NCBI GenBank assembly: GCA_002386065.1
Contig: DGES01000001.1
Coordinates: 15,450-52,054, forward strand
Length of the DNA: 36,605 bases
Direction of reading: 5' to 3'
Source of the DNA: Firmicutes bacterium UBA3920
GTDB taxonomy: Bacteria > Bacillota > Clostridia > Caldicoprobacterales > Xylanivirgaceae
Shown: piece by piece, positions 1 to 8,006 of the stretch
Position numbering within the stretch: position 1 is the first letter of the stretch
How the letters are laid out: every line of letters starts with the position of its first letter
Translations under genes and position numbers: made by a program
Notes under the pieces: generated by a model
What the model saw: the letters and a program-made list of their open reading frames with translations, nothing else
The model's database searches: none
What the model was told of the DNA's origin: nothing

Positions 1-1989
1 GTTCATGAAAATCATGGGATAGGTAGATATTTAGGTATAGAAAAACTCACAGTAGGTGGACAGAAGAGAGATTATTTAAACATACAATATTCTGGTTCTG
101 ATACGTTATATGTTCCTACTGATCAGGTGGATAATATTCAACCTTATATTGGTATGGGCGATGGCAAACCTAGAATATCTAAATTGGGAAGCAGTGATTG
201 GCAAAAGACGAAGGCCAAGGCAAGAGAATCTGTAAAAGAGCTTGCGTATAGTCTTGTAGAGTTATATGCAGCGCGGCAAAAAATGAAGGGATTTAAATTT
301 TCCCCTGATACTGATTGGCAAAGACAATTTGAAGATATGTTTCCTCATGTAGAGACAGAAGATCAACTACAGGCAATAGAAGAAGTAAAAGCAGATATGG
401 AATCAGATAAAGTTATGGACAGACTATTATGTGGAGATGTGGGATATGGGAAGACAGAAGTTGCAATACGGGCGGCTTTTAAGGCTGTGATGGATGGTAA
501 GCAGGTAGCAGTGCTTACGCCTACAACGATACTTGCCCAGCAACATTATGGGACATTTTCTCAAAGATTCGAGGATTTTCCCTTTGTAGTGGATGTATTA
601 AGCCGGTTTAGGACACCTACTGAGCAGAAGAATATAATTGATAATATTCGTACAGGCAATGTGGATATTGTAATAGGTACGCATAGGTTATTGAGTAAAG
701 ATGTAAAGTTCAAAGATTTGGGACTTCTCATAATAGATGAAGAACAGCGTTTTGGAGTTGATCATAAAGAAACTATAAAGAATATAAAGAGGGATGTAGA
801 TGTTCTTACATTGACTGCTACTCCTATTCCTCGAACCTTGCACATGTCACTTGTGGGTATACGGGATATAAGTATAATTGAAACTCCGCCAGAAGAACGA
901 TATCCGGTGGAGACATATGTGGTTGAGTATACCCCTGCCCTTGTAAAAGAAGTAGTGATGCGAGAGGTAGGAAGGGGAGGCCAAGTATATTTTGTATATA
1001 ATAAGGTGAAGCATATTGATTGGATGGCAGGTGAGCTGTCAAGAATTATGCCAGATGTGAGTATTGGGGTTGCCCATGGCCAGATGGGAGAACGCAGATT
1101 AGAGAAGGTTATGATAGATTTTTATGAGGGCAAATATGATGTGCTTTTATGTTCTACTATAATAGAAAGTGGACTTGATATACCAAATGTAAATACTGTA
1201 ATAGTATACGATGCAGATCATTTTGGTCTATCTCAACTCTATCAGCTTAGAGGCAGGGTAGGACGCTCTAATCGCAGAGCGTATGCATATCTTACTTATC
1301 AAAGGGATAAGGTTTTGTCAGAGGTAGCAGAAAAGCGACTCAAGACTATACGAGAGTTTACAGAGTTTGGTGCAGGATTTAAAATTGCCATGAGAGATCT
1401 TGAAATACGCGGTACTGGTAATCTATTAGGACCAGAACAGCACGGCCATATGGCAGCGGTGGGTTATGATCTTTATTGTAAGCTTTTAAATGAAGCCATT
1501 GCGACTGCTAAGGGGCAGCAGCCAAAACCAGATATTGAGCCTACTATAGATATAAAGGTAGATGCATATATAGATAATTCCTATATACCCCATGAAGCAC
1601 ATAAGATAGAATTTTATAAGAAGATAGCAGCTATAGAGAATAGTGAAGATAAGTTTAATGTGGAGGATGAACTCATAGATCGATTTGGAGATATGCCAAG
1701 GGAAGTTCAATCATTAATAGATATTTCTTATATAAGAGCCCTTGCCAAGAGAATAGGTATAGGGGAGATATCAGAGCGAAACAAAGCTGTAATATTCAAA
1801 ATAGTGGAGGGTATGAAACTATCCTCTAAGACTATTATGATAATATTAAATGAGTATAGAAAGGTACTTGAATATAGAAGTTATCCCACACCCATATTTA
1901 CTTTGAGGATGGATAATATGAATTCTAATGTTATACTGGAACTTATAAAAGAAATTTTAGAAAGAATTTTACAATTGCAACAAGGATAG
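1..1989 (+). CDS. mfd: Transcription-repair coupling factor Mfd, C-terminal part (5' end outside window)
   Basis: Mfd is a double-stranded DNA translocase that removes RNA polymerase stalled at lesions and recruits UvrA. The reading frame is open from base 1, so the gene begins upstream. The visible 662 residues are roughly the second half of a protein usually near 1150-1180 residues. The fragment opens in the RNA-polymerase-interacting (CarD-like) domain, with VHENHGIGRY at residues 1-10. The helicase core follows: Walker A GDVGYGKT near residue 145, the DEEQ box at about 246, TATPIPRTLH, and the RecG-type RGRVGRS motif. The TRCF C-terminal domain completes it. A GTG at 127 is internal and not a start, because homologous sequence runs upstream of it. 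The prsA-like gene follows after a short gap. Identification is very secure. Confidence 0.97.
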   Translation, partial: VHENHGIGRYLGIEKLTVGGQKRDYLNIQYSGSDTLYVPTDQVDNIQPYIGMGDGKPRISKLGSSDWQKTKAKARESVKELAYSLVELYAARQKMKGFKFSPDTDWQRQFEDMFPHVETEDQLQAIEEVKADMESDKVMDRLLCGDVGYGKTEVAIRAAFKAVMDGKQVAVLTPTTILAQQHYGTFSQRFEDFPFVVDVLSRFRTPTEQKNIIDNIRTGNVDIVIGTHRLLSKDVKFKDLGLLIIDEEQRFGVDHKETIKNIKRDVDVLTLTATPIPRTLHMSLVGIRDISIIETPPEERYPVETYVVEYTPALVKEVVMREVGRGGQVYFVYNKVKHIDWMAGELSRIMPDVSIGVAHGQMGERRLEKVMIDFYEGKYDVLLCSTIIESGLDIPNVNTVIVYDADHFGLSQLYQLRGRVGRSNRRAYAYLTYQRDKVLSEVAEKRLKTIREFTEFGAGFKIAMRDLEIRGTGNLLGPEQHGHMAAVGYDLYCKLLNEAIATAKGQQPKPDIEPTIDIKVDAYIDNSYIPHEAHKIEFYKKIAAIENSEDKFNVEDELIDRFGDMPREVQSLIDISYIRALAKRIGIGEISERNKAVIFKIVEGMKLSSKTIMIILNEYRKVLEYRSYPTPIFTLRMDNMNSNVILELIKEILERILQLQQG

Positions 1990-2046
1990 ATTCTATATAT
2001 AATAGGATTATGAGATTTAATCATTAGGAAAGGATTGATTTTTAGT

Positions 2047-3219
2047 ATGAACATGACAAAGAGGATCGTTTTAATAATATGTACTATATCCCTTTTCATA
2101 TCTGTAGTGGGATGTGATGTGGTTAAGATAGATCCTGAAAAAGACAGACAGCGGGTAGTTGCTAAAGTAGATGATAATGAAATATTAAAGGGAGATTTTT
2201 TGGATTTATATGAACAGTATAAATCGATTTATGGAATCACAGACGAAGTGGAAGAGAACTCTGAATATGAAGATACCATAAAACAGATAAAAGAAGTAGT
2301 GCTAGATTCACTTATAAAGGAAAATGTTATATATAACAAGGCTGTTGCAGCGGGATTTGAAGTAGATGATGAAATAAAGACAGAAGTTCGCAATCAGATG
2401 TTAGAATATATAGAGGAAAGCTTAAAACTTGATGAAGATAACAAAGATAAAGACATAAAAAAACTTGCAGAAGAGCAGTTAGAAGAACAGTTAAGTGAAT
2501 ATATACAGCAAATTGGAATTACAGAAGAAGAGTTCTGGGAAAGAGAAGCTAAATATGAGCAGATAAATCGATTCATGGATGAGATGTTGAAGGATATTGA
2601 GGTAACAGATGAAGATATACAAAAGTATTATGATGAGAAATTAAAGGAACAAAAAGAGAATCCAGAATCTATAGATATGGCACCAGTTCAACTCTATAGG
2701 CCAGAAGGGTATATAAGGGTAAAACACATATTAATAGGACTTTCAGATTCGGATCAAAGTGAATATGAGACTTTACTGTATAGTGGGGATGAAGAAGCAG
2801 CAGATAAATTTCTTCAAGAAAGGTTAGCTGAATTAGAACCCAAAGCTAATAATGTTCTTGCAAAGGTAAAGTCAGGAGAGGATTTTGAAAATCTTATAGA
2901 GGAATATAGCGATGATCTGGGTATGGATATAGATGAGGGATATGTCTTAAATGAAAATTCCAATTTTGTAGAGTCTTTTAAAGAGGCAGCATTTAATCTA
3001 AAAAAAGAGGGAGATATATCTGATCTTGTTGCTAGCGATTTTGGATATCATATAATAAAACTATACGAAATACTCCCAGAGAAGACTTTTACTATAGATG
3101 AGACGAAGGATATGCTCAAGATTGTAGTTGAGGATGAAAAGAAGAATGAAAGATGGACAAGCTTGGTGGAAGATTGGCAAGAAGAGGCAAATATAAAAAA
3201 ATACGAGAAGCGATTATAA
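2047..3219 (+). CDS. PpiC-type peptidyl-prolyl isomerase lipoprotein (PrsA/SurA-like foldase)
   Basis: This is probably an extracytoplasmic foldase that helps secreted proteins fold after export. The N-terminus is basic (MNMTKR), then a hydrophobic segment ends in VVGC, a good lipobox, so the mature protein should be lipid-anchored. A SurA_N-like helical region rich in Glu and Lys fills the first half. A parvulin (PpiC) domain follows, starting at RVKHILIGL and ending at FGYHIIKLYEI. An insertion after the first parvulin strand contains acidic helices, as in clostridial PrsA proteins. I chose ATG 2047 because the AGGAAAGGA at 2026-2034 lies about 12 bases upstream; a TTG at 2035 abuts that sequence. 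Location between mfd and spoVT is common in Clostridia. The family is secure, but whether it is the main PrsA is not known. Confidence 0.9.
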   Translation: MNMTKRIVLIICTISLFISVVGCDVVKIDPEKDRQRVVAKVDDNEILKGDFLDLYEQYKSIYGITDEVEENSEYEDTIKQIKEVVLDSLIKENVIYNKAVAAGFEVDDEIKTEVRNQMLEYIEESLKLDEDNKDKDIKKLAEEQLEEQLSEYIQQIGITEEEFWEREAKYEQINRFMDEMLKDIEVTDEDIQKYYDEKLKEQKENPESIDMAPVQLYRPEGYIRVKHILIGLSDSDQSEYETLLYSGDEEAADKFLQERLAELEPKANNVLAKVKSGEDFENLIEEYSDDLGMDIDEGYVLNENSNFVESFKEAAFNLKKEGDISDLVASDFGYHIIKLYEILPEKTFTIDETKDMLKIVVEDEKKNERWTSLVEDWQEEANIKKYEKRL

Positions 3220-3359
3220 TCTTGTAATTTTGTCCCTTCTTTTGAGGTGGTAAATAAAAAGAGTTTTTTACCATTTGAACGCATAAAAACCAGTTAACAG
3301 TAAGATAATATAAATGTAAGGCTGGTTTTCTATGTATATAAGATAAAGGAGGGACGCGA

Positions 3360-3914
3360 TTGAAAGCAACAGGAATAGTAAGAAGAATTGATGACCTAGG
3401 TAGGGTTGTAATACCAAAAGAAATAAGGCGTACAATGCGCATAAGGGAAGGTGACCCTCTAGAAATATTTACAGACAAGGACGGTGTAGTAATACTCAAA
3501 AAATATTCGCCTATATATGAACTGGGCAGTTTTGCCCAAGATTATACTGAAGCGCTCAATCGTAATTTAAAACATATTGCTTGTATTTGCGATAAAGATA
3601 CATTTGTAGCTGTGAGCGGAACGGTAAAAAAAGAGTTTATGGAGAAGCGAATAAGTCCTGAGTTAGAGGAGATAATCCATGAAAAGGACACAGTCGTGGT
3701 GAATAGTAGTGAGGATGGGGAGCTATATCCCCTTGTAGAAGGTGAAGATACCCCATCTAAATATACGGCTCAGGTTATAGCACCGATCAATAATATGGGA
3801 GACGTGGTTGGAGCTGTTATACTTCTTTCTAGAGAACCTGATGTTGTAATGGGTGATACGGAAATAAAAGTAGCTGAGACAACAGCAAGTTTTTTGGCAA
3901 GACAATTAGAATAA
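3360..3914 (+). CDS. spoVT: Stage V sporulation protein T, transcriptional regulator
   Basis: SpoVT is an AbrB-family DNA-binding protein that modulates sigma-G-dependent forespore transcription in Bacillus. The N-terminal swapped-hairpin AbrB domain is clear (MKATGIVRRIDDLGRVVIPK, then EIRRTMRIREGDPLEIF). The rest (about residues 55-184) matches the GAF-like SpoVT C-terminal domain. Its 184 residues compare with about 178 in Bacillus subtilis. The start is TTG 3360, placed 6-7 bases after AAGGAGGG (3347-3353). Upstream, a GCATAA at 3281 and an AGATAATA near 3303 resemble sigma-G promoter elements only loosely. The gene stands alone and ends in a strong terminator. Its position between the foldase and a SpoVB-like flippase matches the Firmicutes mfd region. 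Confidence 0.96.
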   Translation: MKATGIVRRIDDLGRVVIPKEIRRTMRIREGDPLEIFTDKDGVVILKKYSPIYELGSFAQDYTEALNRNLKHIACICDKDTFVAVSGTVKKEFMEKRISPELEEIIHEKDTVVVNSSEDGELYPLVEGEDTPSKYTAQVIAPINNMGDVVGAVILLSREPDVVMGDTEIKVAETTASFLARQLE

Positions 3915-3927
3915 TGATTTAACTAAA

Positions 3928-3970
3928 AACCAAAAAGACACCGCTATGTACGGTGTCTTTTTGGTTTTTG
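3928..3970 (+). terminator. Rho-independent terminator after spoVT
   Basis: A perfect 16-bp inverted repeat (arms 3928-3943 and 3951-3966, AACCAAAAAGACACCG and its complement) surrounds a 7-base loop. The right arm is T-rich and more T residues follow. The A-rich left arm makes it potentially bidirectional. Confidence 0.93.
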
Positions 3971-3983
3971 TATTCTTTATATA

Positions 3984-4011
3984 TTGGTTTAGTGATATAA
4001 TATGATATAAT
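3984..4011 (+). promoter_or_regulatory. Candidate sigma-A promoter for the flippase-mazG genes
   Basis: Two TATAAT hexamers at 3996-4001 and 4006-4011 are each preceded by TGA, giving two extended -10 elements (TGnTATAAT). TTGGTT at 3984-3989 lies 16 bases before the second one. The pair sits between the spoVT terminator and the flippase ribosome-binding site. No transcription start is shown by the sequence itself. Confidence 0.5.
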
Positions 4012-4031
4012 GATTTTTCAGGAGGACTGAG

Positions 4032-5648
4032 ATGGGTAAAAAATCGTTTGTCAAGGGAGCAGCAATACTTGCAGTAGCTGGATTGTTAGCTAAACTCATA
4101 GGTGCCCTGTTTCGTATACCTCTTATGAATATTATAGATACAGAGGGGATGGGTATATATCAGTTAGCTTATCCCATATATGCATTTTTGTTGGTTATAT
4201 CCACTGCAGGTATTCCTACTGCCATATCTAAGTTGGTGTCAGAAATGGTGACTTTGGGAGATCAAAGAGGTGCCTATAAGATATTTAGGACTTCGTTTAA
4301 ACTTTTGTTTACAATAGGTATTGTAACGTCTCTTATACTTCTTGTATTTAGTCCTTTATTTGCAAAATTACAGAGTAACGAAAGTAGTGTATATGCACTT
4401 ATGGCAATTGCTCCTGCTCTATTCTTTGTATCGTTGATGTCGGCATATAGGGGCTATTTCCAAGGCTTACAGTTTATGACACCTACAGCCCTTTCACAGA
4501 TTGTAGAGCAATTTGGCAAGCTCATAATGGGACTTGTATTTGCATCTGCCTGGATTGATAAGGGACCAGAATATGGTGCTGCTGGGGCACTATTAGGTGT
4601 AACATTAAGTGAAGTAGCAGCTCTAGCTCTACTTATGGGAATGTTCAAGAGGAATCGAGAAGTACTATTTGATAAGATTCGACGTTCACCAAAACCTAAA
4701 TACTATGAGAGTGAACGCAGTCTTATAAGGAAAATTTTAAATATAGCTATTCCTGTGACAATAGGAGCTTCTATAATGCCCATTGTAAATCTTGCTGACT
4801 CGGTTATAGTGATAAATAGATTAAAGGCAGTAGGGTATACAAAATCTCAGGCTACGAGTCTTTATGGTATGCTTACAGGGGGCGCAAATCCCATTATAAG
4901 TTTTCCTACAATATTTACAGTTGCATTGGCAATGAGTCTAGTTCCTGCTATATCTGAATCCTATGCGAGTAAGGATTGGAAAGAAATAAGAAATCGCTCC
5001 AGTGTAGGAATTAAACTTACTTTATTTATAGGTATGCCAGCAGCCATGGGTATGGCAGTATTATCGACTCCAATAATTGAATTTTTATATAGAAATATGG
5101 ATAAGGCAAAGGCTGTTGCCACGGGAGAATTACTCTCTATATTGGCAGTAGGCGTCATATTTTTGACACTTATACAGACACTTACAGCAATACTTCAAGG
5201 GGTAGATAAGGTTATAGTACCTGTAAAAAATCTTGCTACAGGTGCCATATTCAAGATAATTTTGACAATTGTATTGGTAGGAATTCCAGAGATAAATGTA
5301 AGGGGTGCGGCAATAGGTACAGTAGTTTGTTATGGAATAGCGGCAATATTGGACTTTGCAGCTGTTATACGATATGCTAGAGTAGATTTTAGTATAGTTG
5401 ATTTTATATTGAAACCAGCGATTGCCACAGGTGTCATGGGTATATGTGTATCTATGACTTATGGCTATTCATTTAATATTTTGGGAAGTAACATTAAATC
5501 AACTCTTTTGTCTATAGTAGTAGGGGTAATTATATATATTATTATGGTATTTGCGACTGGAATGGTAAGAAGAACGGATTTAGAGCTTATGCCTAAGGGG
5601 GATAAATTGGTAAGGGCACTAGACAAGGTAGGACTTTTAAAGGATTGA
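4032..5648 (+). CDS. SpoVB/MurJ-family polysaccharide (lipid II) flippase, YabM-like
   Basis: This integral membrane protein belongs to the MOP/MATE-like polysaccharide transporter group that includes SpoVB, YtgP/MurJ and YabM, which flip lipid-linked cell-wall precursors across the membrane. The 538-residue sequence has about 14 hydrophobic segments. It carries the typical family opening (KGAAILAVAGLLAKLIGALF, then RIPLMNIIDTEGMGIYQLAYP). ATG 4032 has AGGAGGA 6 bases upstream. Placement between spoVT and mazG equals that of yabM in Bacillus, which is why I favour that orthology over SpoVB itself. The stop lies only 26 bases before mazG, so the two are probably co-transcribed. Vegetative versus spore-cortex use cannot be decided from sequence. 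Confidence 0.9.
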   Translation: MGKKSFVKGAAILAVAGLLAKLIGALFRIPLMNIIDTEGMGIYQLAYPIYAFLLVISTAGIPTAISKLVSEMVTLGDQRGAYKIFRTSFKLLFTIGIVTSLILLVFSPLFAKLQSNESSVYALMAIAPALFFVSLMSAYRGYFQGLQFMTPTALSQIVEQFGKLIMGLVFASAWIDKGPEYGAAGALLGVTLSEVAALALLMGMFKRNREVLFDKIRRSPKPKYYESERSLIRKILNIAIPVTIGASIMPIVNLADSVIVINRLKAVGYTKSQATSLYGMLTGGANPIISFPTIFTVALAMSLVPAISESYASKDWKEIRNRSSVGIKLTLFIGMPAAMGMAVLSTPIIEFLYRNMDKAKAVATGELLSILAVGVIFLTLIQTLTAILQGVDKVIVPVKNLATGAIFKIILTIVLVGIPEINVRGAAIGTVVCYGIAAILDFAAVIRYARVDFSIVDFILKPAIATGVMGICVSMTYGYSFNILGSNIKSTLLSIVVGVIIYIIMVFATGMVRRTDLELMPKGDKLVRALDKVGLLKD

Positions 5649-5674
5649 TATTGAATCTATGAGAAGGTGAGAAT

Positions 5675-7123
5675 ATGAAAAACACACTTACTATTGTAGG
5701 TTTAGGACCAGGAGATGAACGATACTTAACTTTAGGAGCTATCGAGGTATTAAAAAGAGGCGATATAGTAATAACTAGAACTATGGAACATGGCGCCATA
5801 CCATACCTCAAAGAACAGGGAATAGTATTCGAAAGTTTAGATAAATTTTACAATATAAAAAAAGACTTTGACCAAGTATATGAAAGTATGGTAGAATACG
5901 TAATTGAAAGGTTAGAGCAAGGCAATGTGGTACTCGCTCTACCTGGAGACCCTATGGTGGGCGAACGTCTATCCAGGGAACTGTTGAGAGAGGTAGATAG
6001 AAGGCAGCTTTGTATAGAGATAGTTCCAGGGATAGGACGGAGTAATTGGGTCCTATCAAAGGTAAAGATAAGTGCTATGGATGGGCTAAAGATAATTGCA
6101 GCGCCGGCGCTAGTTCATTACTACATAGACACTAGATTACCTACAGTAATTACAGATATATGGAGTCCCATAGTGGCAGCCGAGACAAAACTAAAGCTTT
6201 TGAGGTTTTATCCCCCAGACCTTGAGGTATATCTTATAGATGATTCAGTGGACTATATATCTATAGGACTCTATGAACTTGACAGACAAGATGTATACGA
6301 TCATACAACTTGTCTATATATTCCTTCACTATCCATGTATGAGGTGGATTCGTATGATTTTAAATACCTAGAAGAGATAGTAGCCTTACTTCGTTCAAAG
6401 GATGGCTGTCCATGGGATAGGGAGCAGACCCACCAGAGTCTAAAAAAATGCCTCATTGAAGAGACATATGAAGTTTTAGATGCCATAGATAAAAAAGATG
6501 TAGACAAGCTCATAGAAGAACTTGGGGATGTATTGTTTCAGGTTGTATTCCATGCTCAGATAGGCAAGGAACATGGACAGTTTGATATATATGATGTAAT
6601 GTCAGGTGTATGTAAAAAGATGATTCACAGGCATCCCCATATATTTGGTGATGCAGTAGTTGATGGACAGGAAGAAGTAATTAAAAATTGGGAAAATATA
6701 AAGAAAGAAGAGAAGGGGCTTACGACTTATACTCAGGTATTACAGGACATACCTTCTAATTTACCAGCTTTAATGCGTGCATATAAAGTACAAAAAAAGG
6801 CTGCATTAGTTGGTTTTGATTGGGATAAAGTGGATGACACATTTAAGAAGTTGGAAGAGGAGATATGCGAGCTAAAAGAGGTATATTTAACTGATGATAT
6901 AGACAGAATAACTGATGAACTTGGGGATGTGCTGTTTGCAACTGTGAATGTGGCAAGATTTCTAAAAATAGAACCTGAGCTTGCCCTTACATCTACTATA
7001 GAAAAATTTATAAATAGATTTAAGTATATCGAAGATAATGCCGATATATCTATAGAAGATATGTCCTTGGAAGAGATGGACAAACTTTGGAATAGTGCAA
7101 AAGAGCTATTTCCTAAGGGTTGA
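5675..7123 (+). CDS. mazG: MazG nucleoside-triphosphate pyrophosphohydrolase with N-terminal tetrapyrrole-methylase-like domain (YabN type)
   Basis: MazG hydrolyses (deoxy)nucleoside triphosphates to monophosphates and pyrophosphate, cleaning damaged nucleotide pools. This is the long Firmicutes form: residues 1 to about 220 form a tetrapyrrole-methylase-like domain (TIVGLGPGD at the start, LPGDPMVGE later). Residues 235-480 hold two MazG repeats. The first repeat has the metal-binding EExxE/ExxD pattern (EETYEVLDAI, EELGDVLFQVVFHA). The second has EEEICELKE and DELGDVLFATVNVAR. The methylase-like domain's present role is unknown. The start at ATG 5675 follows GAGAAGGTGAG. It lies directly after the flippase, as yabN follows yabM in Bacillus. 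Confidence 0.95.
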   Translation: MKNTLTIVGLGPGDERYLTLGAIEVLKRGDIVITRTMEHGAIPYLKEQGIVFESLDKFYNIKKDFDQVYESMVEYVIERLEQGNVVLALPGDPMVGERLSRELLREVDRRQLCIEIVPGIGRSNWVLSKVKISAMDGLKIIAAPALVHYYIDTRLPTVITDIWSPIVAAETKLKLLRFYPPDLEVYLIDDSVDYISIGLYELDRQDVYDHTTCLYIPSLSMYEVDSYDFKYLEEIVALLRSKDGCPWDREQTHQSLKKCLIEETYEVLDAIDKKDVDKLIEELGDVLFQVVFHAQIGKEHGQFDIYDVMSGVCKKMIHRHPHIFGDAVVDGQEEVIKNWENIKKEEKGLTTYTQVLQDIPSNLPALMRAYKVQKKAALVGFDWDKVDDTFKKLEEEICELKEVYLTDDIDRITDELGDVLFATVNVARFLKIEPELALTSTIEKFINRFKYIEDNADISIEDMSLEEMDKLWNSAKELFPKG

Positions 7124-7187
7124 TATGTATAAAACATGTAATATATGGTAAACATATAACTAATATTCTACAATAGGAAAAAATTTT

Positions 7188-7236
7188 AAAATTCCTGTCT
7201 AAAAAGGAGGAATTTTAGTAGATATAGCGAATATGC
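7188..7236 (+). promoter_or_regulatory. Leader element, copy 1 (hup): A-rich arm, AGGAGGAATTTT core, GCGAAT box
   Basis: Arms AAAATTCCT (7188-7196) and AGGAATTTT (7208-7216) could pair around an 11-base loop. The right arm lies inside AAAAAGGAGGAATTTT, which continues to a GCGAATAT box near 7228-7234. The core at 7201-7236 matches 25 of 36 bases without gaps in the divIC leader (9918-9953). Its AGGAGG is not the hup ribosome-binding site, which is a separate AGGAGG at 7261. Function is unknown. Confidence 0.55.
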
Positions 7237-7275
7237 TATTAGTGTCAATTTTTAATAAAGAGGAGGTTACAAAAA

Positions 7276-7548
7276 GTGAATAAATCGGAATTAGTAGCTG
7301 CTATAGCAGAGAAAAGTGAACTTACAAAAAAAGATGCAGAAAAAGCATTAAATGCTTTCATCGAATCGGTAACGGAGGCTCTTGCAGATGGAGAAAGGGT
7401 GCAGCTTGTGGGCTTTGGTACATTTGAGGTACGTCAGAGGGCAGAGCGAAAGGGCAGAAATCCTCAAACAAGGGAGGAAATTATAATTCCTGCTTCTAAG
7501 GCTCCAGTATTCAGAGCTGGTAAAGCTTTGAAAGATGCTGTTCAATAG
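7276..7548 (+). CDS. hup: DNA-binding protein HU
   Basis: HU is a small dimeric nucleoid protein that bends and wraps DNA. The 90-residue sequence is full length for HU/IHF. It begins MNKSELVAAIAEKSELTKKDAE, carries VQLVGFGTFEVRQRAERKGRNP at the base of the DNA-binding arm, and ends with PAFRAG-like VFRAGKALKD. GTG 7276 is the start, with AGGAGG at 7261-7266. The gene has a 150-base leader with the repeated element described above and its own terminator, so it is probably a single-gene unit. hup between mazG and rqcP is standard for Clostridia. Confidence 0.97.
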   Translation: MNKSELVAAIAEKSELTKKDAEKALNAFIESVTEALADGERVQLVGFGTFEVRQRAERKGRNPQTREEIIIPASKAPVFRAGKALKDAVQ

Positions 7549-7566
7549 TTGTGTATAAAATAAAGG

Positions 7567-7588
7567 CCGGGCATATCACCCGGTTTTT
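7567..7588 (+). terminator. Terminator after hup
   Basis: GC-rich stem CCGGG (7567-7571) and CCCGG (7579-7583) with a 7-base loop is followed by five T residues. Confidence 0.85.
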
Positions 7589-7635
7589 ATATTTTTGGGA
7601 TTGAAAGTCTAGATAAAACTAAAAGGGGGGATATT

Positions 7636-7878
7636 GTGCGTTTAGATAAATACTTAAAAGTATCTCGCATTATAAAGAGGCGTACCCTTGCAAATGAGGT
7701 ATGTACACAAGGTAGAGTGTTTTTAAATGGAAAGGTGGCAAAGCCATCGGCGAATGTGGATGTGGGAGATGTGATAGAAATTAGATTAGGAGATAATATA
7801 AAAAGATATGAAGTGTTGGATATATCGGAACATGCCTTAAAGAAGGATGCAGGTAATATGTACAGGGAGCTTTCTTGA
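7636..7878 (+). CDS. rqcP: RqcP (YabO/HslR-type S4-domain RNA-binding protein)
   Basis: RqcP binds stalled 50S subunits and works with RqcH in bacterial ribosome quality control, assisting addition of C-terminal alanine tails. The 80-residue protein is essentially one S4 domain (MRLDKYLKVSRIIKRRTLAN, then EVCTQGRVFLNGKVAKPSANV), followed by a short beta tail, matching YabO in length and order. GTG 7636 has AAAGGGGGGAT just upstream. The gene sits after hup and would be followed by yabP in the classic arrangement. Here the SpoIID-like gene intervenes. It is flanked by terminators on both sides, suggesting independent transcription. Confidence 0.95.
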   Translation: MRLDKYLKVSRIIKRRTLANEVCTQGRVFLNGKVAKPSANVDVGDVIEIRLGDNIKRYEVLDISEHALKKDAGNMYRELS

Positions 7879-7920
7879 TAGAGTTTTAGGGAAGATTATA
7901 TTTTATAGATTATTACACAT

Positions 7921-7966
7921 AAAACTAAAATTCAATTATTATAATTGAATTTTAGTTTTATTTTTT
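7921..7966 (+). terminator. Terminator after rqcP (19-bp perfect arms)
   Basis: Arms 7921-7939 and 7941-7959 are exactly complementary around one central base, followed by TTTTTT at 7961-7966. The stem is almost purely A-T, and a loop of 3-5 bases would form in practice. Confidence 0.85.
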
Positions 7967-8006
7967 GTAAATACTATGTATCAAGAATAAAAATGGGAGG
8001 AATTCT

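Noticed and set aside
3249..3329. Weak inverted repeats (GGTAAA/TTTACC and AAAACCAG/CTGGTTTT) after the foldase gene
   Set aside because: Stems are short or loops too long and no T-tract follows, so they are not called as a terminator.
7233..7283. Possible 16-codon upstream ORF overlapping the hup start
   Set aside because: The nearest Shine-Dalgarno-like sequence is over 20 bases away, too far for initiation.
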